The notes under the pieces: model-generated
Database searches by the model: none
What the model was told of the DNA's origin: nothing
The model's input: the letters and a program-made list of their open reading frames with translations, nothing else
Position numbers and translations under genes: made by a program
Source: GCA-020356105 sp041602815
GTDB lineage: Bacteria > Pseudomonadota > Alphaproteobacteria > UBA8366 > JADFVY01
Length of the DNA stretch: 15,345 bases
Direction of reading: 5' to 3'
NCBI GenBank assembly: GCA_041602815.1
Contig: JBFIFO010000095.1
Span: 1 to 15,345 of the forward strand
Part shown: positions 1 through 6,830 of the stretch, one piece after another
Numbering within the stretch: position 1 is the first letter of the stretch
How the letters are laid out: each line of letters opens with the position of its first letter

Positions 1-546
1 GACGGGCACCACGGTGCTTGCCTGCGGGCCTTTCTCGCCCTCGCCCGGGTGGATGACGAGGCGGACCTCGTCCCCCGCCTCGAGGGCCTCGAAATCGCCG
101 TCGACGACGCTGTTCCTGTGAAAGTAGACCTCGCGGCCGTCGCTGGTCGCGATAAACCCGTGATCGTGCGACACACCGGCGATCGTGCCGTGCACGGGCA
201 CCTCGTGCGTCTTGACCTTGCCGCGGCGCTTGCGCTCGAAGTCCTCGAGCCGGCGGACGGCGGCGTTGAAGGCATCCCGGATCGCCACGAACACGTCCTC
301 GTGCGCGTGGTCCAGCGGCCGTTCGTGGGCCACGACCAGCTCACCGCCGACGACGCCGAGATCGATGCGGACGTGGTAGAGCTTGCCGCGATGATGATGC
401 CGGTGCGGCGCCTCGATGACGATCCGACAGCTCATGAGATGGTCGGAGAACCGCTCCAGCTTTTCCGCCTTCTCGCGCACGTTCGCCTCGACGGCCGCGG
501 ACGCGTCCATATTCCTGAAGGTGACCTGCACCGGAATCGCGAACAT
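1..546 (-). CDS. HPF/RaiA ribosome-hibernation protein fused to cold-shock domain (partial, C-terminus beyond window)
   Basis: The 182 visible codons read without a stop to the window edge, so the C-terminus is missing. Residues 1-105 match the HPF/RaiA (sigma-54 modulation) family: an N-terminal strand MFAIPVQVTF, helix AVEANVREKAEKLERF, a His-rich loop at 48-52 (HRHHH), strand KLYHVRIDLGV and a second long helix 82-106. Residues 118-180 form a cold-shock (OB-fold) domain with RNP1-like HGFIATSDG and RNP2-like EVYFHRNSVV. HPF/RaiA proteins bind the 30S decoding region and protect idle ribosomes; a CSD would add RNA binding (family knowledge). The ATG at 546 is chosen because GGAGGA precedes it at good spacing. 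A perfect FNR/FixK-type palindrome lies about 64 bases upstream, suggesting induction under low oxygen (inference). The fusion architecture is clear; the cellular role is inferred. Confidence 0.88.
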   Translation of the reverse strand, partial: MFAIPVQVTFRNMDASAAVEANVREKAEKLERFSDHLMSCRIVIEAPHRHHHRGKLYHVRIDLGVVGGELVVAHERPLDHAHEDVFVAIRDAFNAAVRRLEDFERKRRGKVKTHEVPVHGTIAGVSHDHGFIATSDGREVYFHRNSVVDGDFEALEAGDEVRLVIHPGEGEKGPQASTVVPV

Positions 547-609
547 GGCATCCTCCGCACATGGAAGCCGTGCAGAAAATGAGGCTGCCACAAATCCGCC
601 GGGTGCGCC

Positions 610-623
610 TTGACGCGGATCAA
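610..623 (-). promoter_or_regulatory. FNR/FixK-type box upstream of the HPF-CSD gene
   Basis: TTGACGCGGATCAA is a perfect match to the TTGAY-N4-RTCAA pattern bound by Fnr/FixK/Dnr-type regulators. It is centred at 616.5. A class II arrangement (centre about 41 bases before the start) would place transcription near position 575 on the minus strand, leaving a leader of roughly 30 bases before the ATG at 546. The site lies in the 149-base gap after the cytochrome gene stop (696), outside any coding region. The FixK-like regulator encoded at 6831-7544 has the matching recognition residues. The match is seen; use in the cell is inferred. Confidence 0.65.
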
Positions 624-695
624 GCCGCAGTCCGAATGAACCGCCTTGCCGGGCGAGTGGGGGAGCGGGCTGGCGCGAACCAACCGGACAATGTG

Positions 696-1229
696 CTAGT
701 GGCCGTGGCCGACTTCGTCGGCGTGGGCGTCGGGCGCCGGCTTGCCACCGTGTTCGTGGTGCATCATCTTCCTGGCCTTCTGGGTCAGGTTCGCCTCGCT
801 GAAACTGTGCTGCGCCTCGTCGTTGTGCAGGAATGCGATAATGTCGGCCAACTCTTCGCCGGTGAAATAGATCTGCTCGCCGAACGCCTCCTGCTGCGCC
901 GCGATCATGCCGGGGGCGTGGTTCCACATCTTGGCCGCGAAGTCGAAGGGGTTTACCAGCCCCATGTTGCGATGCGCGTCCATGGGTGGCGCGTCGTGGC
1001 CGCCGACGCCGTTGATGGCGTGGCACGCCACGCAGCCCTTTTCGACGAACAACCGCTTGCCGCGTTCGGGGCTCATCAGCGGTATGATCAGGCGCGCCCC
1101 GTGGTCGGCCTTCATCCCGCTGCCGGCGATGTGGTTGGCCGACGCGGGCCCGGCAAGCGCCGCCGCGCCTGCGAGTGCGGCAATGACCGCAATCGCGGCA
1201 TTCGTTGGTTTCCTGAAAGAATAGGGCAT
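696..1229 (-). CDS. Secreted c-type cytochrome with His-rich C-terminus
   Basis: The 177-residue protein has a signal peptide (basic FRK near the start, hydrophobic run 11-28, likely cleavage after ASA near 31) and one haem-binding site CVACH at 66-70. The pattern GCVACHAINGVGGHDAPP is typical of class I mono-haem cytochromes c. MWNHAPGM at 101-108 offers the sixth-ligand methionine, and FTGEELADIIAFL at 122-134 is the usual C-terminal cytochrome helix. The last 25 residues are rich in His, Met and Asp (MMHHEH, HADEVGHGH), which is not part of the usual fold and could bind metal. It should act in the periplasm as an electron carrier; its partners are not identifiable here. The ATG at 1229 is preceded by AGGAGA and starts the signal peptide; a longer open frame upstream lacks support. 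A 191-base gap separates it from the next gene upstream, so it probably has its own promoter. Confidence 0.85.
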   Translation of the reverse strand: MPYSFRKPTNAAIAVIAALAGAAALAGPASANHIAGSGMKADHGARLIIPLMSPERGKRLFVEKGCVACHAINGVGGHDAPPMDAHRNMGLVNPFDFAAKMWNHAPGMIAAQQEAFGEQIYFTGEELADIIAFLHNDEAQHSFSEANLTQKARKMMHHEHGGKPAPDAHADEVGHGH

Positions 1230-1335
1230 TGCCGGTCTCCTGCTCGGGACTGTCGATATCGATCCGCGCGCCGGGCGGCGGCAACACCCCCCGGATTCCA
1301 CGATTCGGCACCTCACGTCGTGGCGCGACTGCGGA

Positions 1336-1403
1336 TGTATAGCGAATCCCGACCAGTGCCGGTCAAATCGGGCCGCAACCGCCCCCTCGGCGCATAGATT
1401 ATA
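1336..1403 (-). promoter_or_regulatory. Candidate promoters of the cytochrome c gene
   Basis: Two weak candidates lie in the 191-base gap before the cytochrome gene. Read on the minus strand, a perfect TATAAT is at 1403-1398 but has no good -35 partner, and TTGACC (1366-1361) is followed after 19 bases by TATACA (1341-1336). Either would give a long leader of about 100 to 160 bases. Seen by motif only; no sign of an FNR box here. Confidence 0.25.
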
Positions 1404-1420
1404 CACGGCACCGCGAAAAA

Positions 1421-1858
1421 TCATTCCTCGGTCTTCAGCAGGTAGTACTCGAGGAGGATCTTCTCGCGGCTCAGCACGAGCAGCGCAGCGACCAGCGCGA
1501 AGGCGGCGCCCTCGCGGATCAGCTCCAGCGGAAACGTCAGGCACAGCAGGCCGACGATGATTCCGCCCCACCACACCGACATTACCACCGACCGGTGGTC
1601 CCGGAACTCCGCAAGCAGTCCGGGGTCGACCGGGCCGGCCTCGAACATCCGCGGCACGAGGACCTTGCGCACAAGCTGCCGCAGGCCGAAGGCCATGGCA
1701 CCGGCACCGACGGCAAAGGCGAACTTCTCAACGAACCCGCCGTAAGTCACCGGCAGCGCGCCGAGCAACCAGACCACGATGGTCACGGTCAGGAGCGCGA
1801 CACCGTTCACTGCCGCTGCCGCGGCGAAGCTCGTGTTGAGAACGCGCTGTTTTTCCAT
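1421..1858 (-). CDS. Small integral membrane protein, function unknown
   Basis: I do not recognise a family in this 145-residue protein. It has four likely membrane segments at about 11-34, 42-62, 90-112 and 114-132. A basic cytoplasmic-type loop between the second and third (RQLVRKVLVPR, 60-70) leads into a polar stretch FEAGPVDPGLLAEFRDHRS. The acidic tail KTEE follows a charged helix REKILLEYYLL. The start ATG at 1858 has AGGAG close upstream. It lies 191 bases before the cytochrome gene and 83 bases after the amidase stop on the same strand, so co-transcription with the amidase is possible but not shown. No catalytic motif or metal site is visible. Confidence 0.7.
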   Translation of the reverse strand: MEKQRVLNTSFAAAAAVNGVALLTVTIVVWLLGALPVTYGGFVEKFAFAVGAGAMAFGLRQLVRKVLVPRMFEAGPVDPGLLAEFRDHRSVVMSVWWGGIIVGLLCLTFPLELIREGAAFALVAALLVLSREKILLEYYLLKTEE

Positions 1859-1941
1859 GGCTCCTGGCTCCGGTGCTGGCCCTCCCGGACGGCCTTCGCC
1901 TCGATGATACGGCGCAACTTCTTACCAAGAGCTAAATCGGC

Positions 1942-3117
1942 TCAGCCGCCGAGCCGCCGGGCGAGGTCGAGCAGCACCTCGTCGCCGCCGGCCCGCCCAA
2001 CGATCGAGAACCCGACCGGGCAGCCGTCCACCGCGGCGACCGGGATGCTCATCTGCGGCAGCCCGGCATGGCCGGTGGCGCCGGTCATCGCCAGGATGCG
2101 CTTGCGCACATCGGCCAGCGCATCCTGCGGCTGGCCAGCCAGGGGGGCGATGCACGGCGCCGTCGGCAGGGCCATCACGGCGCCTTCGCCGAGCAAACCG
2201 CGGAGCCGGTCTGTGAACTCGCTGCGCCAGTCGCGCCAGCGCGCGACGTCGTCGTCCGCGATCGCTGCGATCATGCGGAAGCGGTCGGCGATCCCCGGCC
2301 CGAACGCGGGCGACTCGGCCTCGACCCAGTCGCGGTGCGTCTGCCAGGCCTCCCGACCCTGCAGCACCATGTAGGCCGTGACCAACGGCTCGGTGCCGAG
2401 GTCGGCGCCGACGAGGACGCCCTGCTGCGGGCCGACCAGCTCCTCCAGCCGGTCGAGCGCCGGGACCAGCGCCGCCTGCACCGCGTCGTCGGCCAACGCC
2501 CACAGATCCTCGGGCACGTAGAGCCGGGTGAGGATCTCGGGCTCGTGCCAGTCGTCGAACAGGACATGGGCGACGCCCGACATCACCGCCGGGTCGCGGG
2601 CGAACCAGCCGATCGTATCGTAGCTCGCGGCCAGCGGCATGATGCCGTCAAGAGGGATGCGGCCGTGCGTCGGGCGCAGGCCGTAGATGCCGCAGAAGCT
2701 GGCCGGGATCCGCACCGAGCCGCCGGTGTCCGAGCCGAGCGCGAAATGCGCTTCGCCGGCGGCCACCGCCGCGGCGGAACCGCTCGACGAGCCGCCGGCC
2801 ACCCGGCCCGGCGCGTTGACGTTCACCGGCGTTCCGTAATGCGCGTTCTCGCCGATGAGCGAATACGCCATCTCGTCGGTCACGGTCTTGCCAATCATCG
2901 TCGCCCCGGCATCGACCAGCCGCTGCACGACGGGTGCCGACCGGGCAGCCGGGCCGTGGCTCCTCAGCCAGTCGGGATTGCCGCAGCCGGTGCGGCAGCC
3001 CGCAATGTCGATGATGTCCTTGACCGCGAAGTCCAGGCCGCTCAGCAAGGCATCCTCCGCACCCGCGATCACCGTGTCGCAATGGGCGACGAATGCCCCG
3101 ATATCGCCTCTTGTCAT
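1942..3117 (-). CDS. Amidase-signature hydrolase, AMI1-like
   Basis: This 391-residue protein belongs to the amidase-signature family, which hydrolyses amides with a Ser-cisSer-Lys triad. The likely residues are Lys33 (DFAVKDIIDIAG), Ser110 (AGGSSSGSAAA) and nucleophile Ser134 (SDTGGSVRIPAS). The 24-residue spacing between the two serines equals that in known family members. At 391 residues it is shorter than the usual 450-500. Blocks such as GNPDWLR, DEMAYSLIGENAHYGTP, DTGGSVRIPAS and SYDTIGWFARD closely recall plant AMI1, the indole-3-acetamide hydrolase of auxin synthesis (from memory of that sequence). Bacterial members of this subgroup act on varied amides, so the substrate is open. No signal peptide: cytoplasmic. 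The ATG at 3117 is preceded by GGAGAGG; upstream in-frame ATGs have no ribosome site. It is divergent from the phosphoesterase gene across 91 bases. Confidence 0.85.
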   Translation of the reverse strand: MTRGDIGAFVAHCDTVIAGAEDALLSGLDFAVKDIIDIAGCRTGCGNPDWLRSHGPAARSAPVVQRLVDAGATMIGKTVTDEMAYSLIGENAHYGTPVNVNAPGRVAGGSSSGSAAAVAAGEAHFALGSDTGGSVRIPASFCGIYGLRPTHGRIPLDGIMPLAASYDTIGWFARDPAVMSGVAHVLFDDWHEPEILTRLYVPEDLWALADDAVQAALVPALDRLEELVGPQQGVLVGADLGTEPLVTAYMVLQGREAWQTHRDWVEAESPAFGPGIADRFRMIAAIADDDVARWRDWRSEFTDRLRGLLGEGAVMALPTAPCIAPLAGQPQDALADVRKRILAMTGATGHAGLPQMSIPVAAVDGCPVGFSIVGRAGGDEVLLDLARRLGG

Positions 3118-3208
3118 GGCCTCTCCAATACCGGCATTGCGAATTGACGCCGCGGACGGCATCGCGGAGAGTAGCAGCCCCGGCAACCGGCCTGATCGGC
3201 GAGATGAC

Positions 3209-4036
3209 ATGCTCATAGCACAGATCACGGATACGCACGTCAAGCCCAGCGGCGAGCTGCTGCTGGACCAGCTTGACAGCTACGGTTCACTGGAACGCGC
3301 GATCGACCGGATCAATCGCCGCACCCCGCGTCCCGATCTTCTGGTCGCCACCGGGGACCTTGCGGCCGACGGCCGGCCGGAGGAATACGCCGCGCTGCGC
3401 CGGCTTCTTGACCGTGCCGCCATGCCCTACCTGCTGTTGCCGGGCAACCACGACGTCCGCGGCAACCTGCGCGCGGCGTTTCCCGACCAACCGTGGCAGA
3501 GCGGGAACTACCTGCATTACGCGGTCGATGACTGGCCGCTGCGCATCGTCGCGCTCGATACCGTGGTCGCCGGCCAGCCGCACGGCGAAATGTGCGCGGC
3601 GCGTTGCCGCTGGCTCGACAAGACGCTGGCACGCGCACCGGACAGACCGACCCTGGTCCTGATGCACCATCCGCCGTTCGTCACCGGCATCGCCCACATG
3701 GATGGGATGGGCCTGGCCGATCCGTCCGACCTTGCCGAGGTCGTCGCGGCACACGGTCAGATCGTCCGAATCCTGTGCGGCCACATCCACCGCCCGATCA
3801 GCACGATGTTCGCGGGCGTGCCGGCCACCGTCGCCCCGGCCACCAGCTTCCAGGTCGAGCTGAAACTGGACGATTCGAAGGGCATCGTCCTGACGAAGGA
3901 GCCGGCCGCGTTCCAGTTGCACAGCTGGTCGGCCGAGGGCGGACTGCTGAGCCACACCGCCTATGTCGAGGAGTACGGGGCCTGGGAGCGGCCGCGCAGC
4001 CGTGTCGTCCCGAAAACGCAGGCGGGGCCGGCATGA
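3209..4036 (+). CDS. Metallophosphoesterase, GpdQ/CpdA-like phosphodiesterase
   Basis: The 275-residue protein shows the complete calcineurin-like binuclear metal site in order: Asp8-x-His10 (TDTH), Asp50 (TGDLAADG), Asn80-His81 (PGNHD), His153 (LMHHPP) and His192-x-His194 (CGHIHRP). Length and layout match GpdQ (glycerophosphodiesterase) and CpdA (cAMP phosphodiesterase) proteins. RPEEY after the GD motif and MHHPP followed by a MDG segment recall GpdQ in particular. It should cleave phosphodiesters in the cytoplasm; the physiological substrate cannot be fixed from sequence. The ATG at 3209 begins exactly at the conserved first strand MLIAQITDTH; only a weak ribosome site (GGCGAG) is seen. 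It is followed after 80 bases by the gamma-glutamyltransferase gene on the same strand, so an operon is likely. No signal peptide. Confidence 0.87.
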   Translation: MLIAQITDTHVKPSGELLLDQLDSYGSLERAIDRINRRTPRPDLLVATGDLAADGRPEEYAALRRLLDRAAMPYLLLPGNHDVRGNLRAAFPDQPWQSGNYLHYAVDDWPLRIVALDTVVAGQPHGEMCAARCRWLDKTLARAPDRPTLVLMHHPPFVTGIAHMDGMGLADPSDLAEVVAAHGQIVRILCGHIHRPISTMFAGVPATVAPATSFQVELKLDDSKGIVLTKEPAAFQLHSWSAEGGLLSHTAYVEEYGAWERPRSRVVPKTQAGPA

Positions 4037-4116
4037 GAACGGCAGTCGGGCGGCAACGGCCGGCTCGCCGCTCGACGGCGGTCTGACGGCGGCGGACGGC
4101 AACCGGCCGGGGGATC

Positions 4117-5691
4117 ATGACCGTAGCCAGAGGCGCCATAGCTGCGGGCGACGCGGCCACCGCGAATGCCGCCGCCGAGATGTTGCGCGACGGCGGCAAC
4201 GCGTTCGATGCGGCGCTTGCCGCGTTATGCGCGGCGCCGGTCTCGGAGCCGGTCCTGGCATCGCTGGCCGGCGGCGGCTTCCTCCTCGCCGAGCCGGCCG
4301 ACGGCAAGCCTGTGCTCTACGACTTCTTCTGCCAGACGCCGAAGCGCAGGCGTCCCGCCGGAGACATCGAGTTCTACCCGGTCGACGTCGATTTCGGAAC
4401 CACGACGCAGGAATTCCATATCGGCATGGGTGCGATAGCGACCCCCGGCATCGTGGCCGGGCTGTTCGCCGTCCATCAGGATTTGGGCCGGCTGCCCATG
4501 TCCCGCATCGTCGAACCCGCGGTAGCACTGGCGCGCGACGGGACCGAGATCTCGGCCCTGCAGGCCCACATCCTGAATATCGTCGAGCCGATCTACCTGG
4601 CCACGGATAGCGCGACCGCATTGTTCGAAAGTGCCGTCGAGCCGGGCCACGTGCTGCGGGAGAATGAAATCTACCGGCCCGGCGCCATGGCGGAGACCCT
4701 GGAGGCGCTGGCCCGCGAAGGGCGCGACCTGTTCTACCGCGGCGCGGTTGCGGCCGAGCTGCTCGAAGCCTGCAGCGCGCTGGGCGGCACGCTCACGCGC
4801 GCGGACCTGCGCGACTACGAGGTGATCCGTCGCCGGCCGCTGCGACGCGACTTCGGCGGTGCCCGCATTCTCACCAACCCGCCGCCCTCCTCGGGCGGGC
4901 CGCTGATCGCCTTCACCCTCGCCGTACTGGACGGACATGTCGCGGCGGGACGGCCCGACGACCCCCAGTGGCTTTTGCAGCTGGTCGACGCCATGGCGAC
5001 CGCGAACGCGGCGCGCACCGGCTGCGGCCTCGACCAGGGCTGCGATGAAGAAATGGTCGCCACGCTGCTGTCCGACCCGGTCGTCGCCCAATACCGTGCT
5101 TCCATGGCGGGGCGCGCCCTCAAGCAGGGCGGCACCACCCATGTCAGCGTGATCGACGCCGACGGCAACGCGGCGGCGATGAGCGTGTCGAACGGCGAGG
5201 GCTGCGGCCATGTGTTGCCCGGCTGCGGCATCATGCCGAACAACATGCTCGGCGAAGAGGACATCAATCCGCAGGGCTTCCACCAATGGGCGCCCGATAC
5301 GCGCATCTCGTCGATGATGGCACCGACGCTGGTGGATCAGCCCGAATGGCGGCGCATGGCACTGGGGAGCGGCGGCTCGAACCGGATCCGCACCGCCATC
5401 CTCCAGGTTCTGATGAACGTGCTGCGCAGCGGCATGGGGCTGCAAGCGGCGGTCGCCGCCCCCCGCATCCACTACGAGCGCGGCCTGCTGAGCGTCGAGG
5501 CGGTCGGCGCTAAGGGCGGCTTCGAGGCGCGCCGGATCGCCGGCTTCACCGATCGGTTCCCCGAAAAGGAGCTGTGGGACCACTTCAGCATGTTCTACGG
5601 CGGCGTCCACGCGGTGGCACTGGATCCGGCAACCGGCGCATTCGACGGTGCAGGGGATGGGAGACGCGGCGGCGTTTATGTTACAGTGTGA
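4117..5691 (+). CDS. Gamma-glutamyltransferase family protein, no signal peptide
   Basis: This 524-residue Ntn-hydrolase precursor fits the gamma-glutamyltranspeptidase family. It has the N-terminal AAGDAATANAAAEMLRDGGN block, NPPPSSGGPLIAF at 254-266, the self-cleavage site with nucleophile Thr340 in GGTTHVSVIDADGNA, and the oxyanion/substrate segment LGSGGSNRI at 416-424. Cleavage before Thr340 would give chains of about 339 and 185 residues. Family members hydrolyse glutathione and other gamma-glutamyl compounds or transfer the gamma-glutamyl group. Most Gram-negative enzymes are periplasmic; this one starts directly at the catalytic fold (MTVARGAIAAGD) with no signal peptide, so a cytoplasmic form is likely. 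The post-nucleophile stretch SVSNGEGCGH differs from E. coli Ggt, so substrate preference may differ. GGGGG lies upstream of the ATG. The GNAT gene begins 6 bases after its stop. Confidence 0.87.
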   Translation: MTVARGAIAAGDAATANAAAEMLRDGGNAFDAALAALCAAPVSEPVLASLAGGGFLLAEPADGKPVLYDFFCQTPKRRRPAGDIEFYPVDVDFGTTTQEFHIGMGAIATPGIVAGLFAVHQDLGRLPMSRIVEPAVALARDGTEISALQAHILNIVEPIYLATDSATALFESAVEPGHVLRENEIYRPGAMAETLEALAREGRDLFYRGAVAAELLEACSALGGTLTRADLRDYEVIRRRPLRRDFGGARILTNPPPSSGGPLIAFTLAVLDGHVAAGRPDDPQWLLQLVDAMATANAARTGCGLDQGCDEEMVATLLSDPVVAQYRASMAGRALKQGGTTHVSVIDADGNAAAMSVSNGEGCGHVLPGCGIMPNNMLGEEDINPQGFHQWAPDTRISSMMAPTLVDQPEWRRMALGSGGSNRIRTAILQVLMNVLRSGMGLQAAVAAPRIHYERGLLSVEAVGAKGGFEARRIAGFTDRFPEKELWDHFSMFYGGVHAVALDPATGAFDGAGDGRRGGVYVTV

Positions 5692-5697
5692 CCCGTC

Positions 5698-6222
5698 ATG
5701 ATCCGCTACTGCACGCAACGCGACTTCGAAGACATCCTGACGATCATCAACGATGCGGCACGGGCCTACAAGGGGGTCATCCCGGAGGACCGCTGGCACG
5801 AGCCCTATATGCCGCGCGACGCGCTGGCCAAGGACATCGCGGCGGGCATCAAGTTCTGGGCCTTCGAAGGCGACAACAGGCTGCTCGGCGTGATGGGACT
5901 GCAGCCGGTCGAGGATGTCGTGCTGATCCGCCACGCCTATGTGCGCTCGGCAATGCGCCGCCGCGGCATCGGCGGCCGGCTGCTGCAGCACATCCGTTCG
6001 TTCAGCGACGGCCCGCTGCTGGTCGGCACCTGGGCCGCCGCCGACTGGGCCGTCGGTTTTTATCGCAAGCACGGATTCCGTCTGCTGCCGCGCCCCGAGA
6101 CCCCGGCCCTGCTGCGCCGTTACTGGGACATCCCCGATCGCCAGATCGAGACATCCGTCGTGCTGGCGGACGAGGCGTGGCTGGCGCGGCGCGACACGAA
6201 AGGCGAGGTGACGCCGGCCTGA
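5698..6222 (+). CDS. GNAT-family N-acetyltransferase
   Basis: The 174-residue protein has the GNAT fold signature. The acetyl-CoA pyrophosphate loop is RRRGIGGRLL at 87-96 (R-x-x-G-x-G), preceded by the strand VLIRHAYVRS and followed by motif B, WAVGFYRKHGF at 117-127. The N-terminal IRYCTQRDFEDILTIINDAA is the usual first strand and helix. The segment AYKGVIPEDRWHEPYM (23-38) is shared by a bacterial GNAT subgroup of unknown substrate. It should transfer an acetyl group from acetyl-CoA to an amine in the cytoplasm. The ATG lies 6 bases after the gamma-glutamyltransferase stop and has no clear ribosome site, which points to translational coupling. Its acceptor could be an amino acid or amine released by its neighbour (inference only). 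Confidence 0.83.
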   Translation: MIRYCTQRDFEDILTIINDAARAYKGVIPEDRWHEPYMPRDALAKDIAAGIKFWAFEGDNRLLGVMGLQPVEDVVLIRHAYVRSAMRRRGIGGRLLQHIRSFSDGPLLVGTWAAADWAVGFYRKHGFRLLPRPETPALLRRYWDIPDRQIETSVVLADEAWLARRDTKGEVTPA

Positions 6223-6244
6223 CCCACGGCTCAGGGGATTCCGG

Positions 6245-6706
6245 TTACTCGAGCACTGCGGGCCAGTTGGCGTCGGCCTTGGCGATGTTTCCGGGGATGT
6301 CCTGTTCCCAGCGTTTCTGGATGTCCTTGCTGTAGTTCAGATACAGCTTGCCGTCGACGATGCGCCATGCTTCGGGATCGCTCTTGGCGGTATATCCCTG
6401 GCTCACCGCCCAGGCGCAGTAACCGCCGTATTGCGGCGCGAATTCCTGCGGACTGGCCTTGAAGGCGGCCAGGTTCTCGGCGTTGGAGAACCGCCACGTG
6501 GCGCCGTTCCACTCGTATTCCAGGGCGCTCTGCCCCTTGACGGGGTTGCCCTGCCGGAAATAGGCGACCGGGTCGTAGCCGCTGACGGCAAGATCGCTGA
6601 ACGTACCGGTCGAGACCGGGTCCTTGGCGAACGCCGGGTTGACGGAGGCGTGCGACACGAGGCCGACGGCGATGGCAAAGATGGCCAGAAGCGGACGGAT
6701 CGGCAT
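6245..6706 (-). CDS. Secreted YHS domain-containing protein
   Basis: The 153-residue protein has an N-terminal signal peptide (MPIRPLLAIFAIAVGLVSHA, likely cleavage after AFA near 27) and a YHS-type domain. GYDPVAYFRQGNPVKG at 43-58 and YEWNGATWRFSNAENLAAF at 64-82 are the hallmark blocks, followed by APQYGGYCAWAVSQGY. This matches the group annotated as YHS domain-containing (seleno)protein, in which a Cys or Sec occupies the position of Cys97 here. The codon here is an ordinary Cys codon, so this is a Cys form. YHS domains are thought to bind metal; the role of the secreted group is not established. The start at 6706 is well supported by AAGGAG. It is convergent with the GNAT gene, 22 bases between stops, and lies downstream of the Crp/Fnr gene on the same strand with a 124-base gap. 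Confidence 0.85.
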   Translation of the reverse strand: MPIRPLLAIFAIAVGLVSHASVNPAFAKDPVSTGTFSDLAVSGYDPVAYFRQGNPVKGQSALEYEWNGATWRFSNAENLAAFKASPQEFAPQYGGYCAWAVSQGYTAKSDPEAWRIVDGKLYLNYSKDIQKRWEQDIPGNIAKADANWPAVLE

Positions 6707-6786
6707 GACGGGAGCTCCTTCGTGTTCGTGACACCAACGCAGATGCCACGAATTTTTCACGGATCTATCCCGACGGCGGCCGAACG

Positions 6787-6806
6787 CGGTCACATTGCCG
6801 TGACCG
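6787..6806. promoter_or_regulatory. 7-bp inverted repeat between Crp/Fnr and YHS genes
   Basis: CGGTCAC, six bases, GTGACCG form a perfect 7-bp inverted repeat in the 124-base gap, about 80 bases before the YHS start. There is no T-run after it on the minus strand, so it resembles an operator more than an intrinsic terminator for the Crp/Fnr gene. It does not match the Fnr pattern. Function is a guess. Confidence 0.3.
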
Positions 6807-6830
6807 GGATGCGGAACCCGCGCGCTGCGG

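Noticed and set aside
1361..1366. TTGACC upstream of the cytochrome gene as half of an FNR box
   Set aside because: The partner half at the required spacing does not match RTCAA.
1942..3147. Long plus-strand open frames opposite the amidase gene
   Set aside because: Composition is Arg/His/Asp-rich with no motif; the minus-strand frame has the full amidase signature. They are shadows of GC-rich coding DNA.
4033..4086. A 17-codon open frame starting in the stop codon of the phosphoesterase gene
   Set aside because: Very short, Arg-rich, no ribosome site and no resemblance to a known leader peptide; it fits chance in GC-rich DNA.
4225..6072. A 615-codon minus-strand open frame opposite the gamma-glutamyltransferase and GNAT genes
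   Set aside because: It spans two well-supported genes on the other strand and shows no family motif; typical antisense shadow frame.
6218..6235. Inverted repeat CCTGA...TCAGG between the convergent GNAT and YHS genes as a shared terminator
   Set aside because: Only a 5-bp stem with no T-run on either strand; too weak to call.
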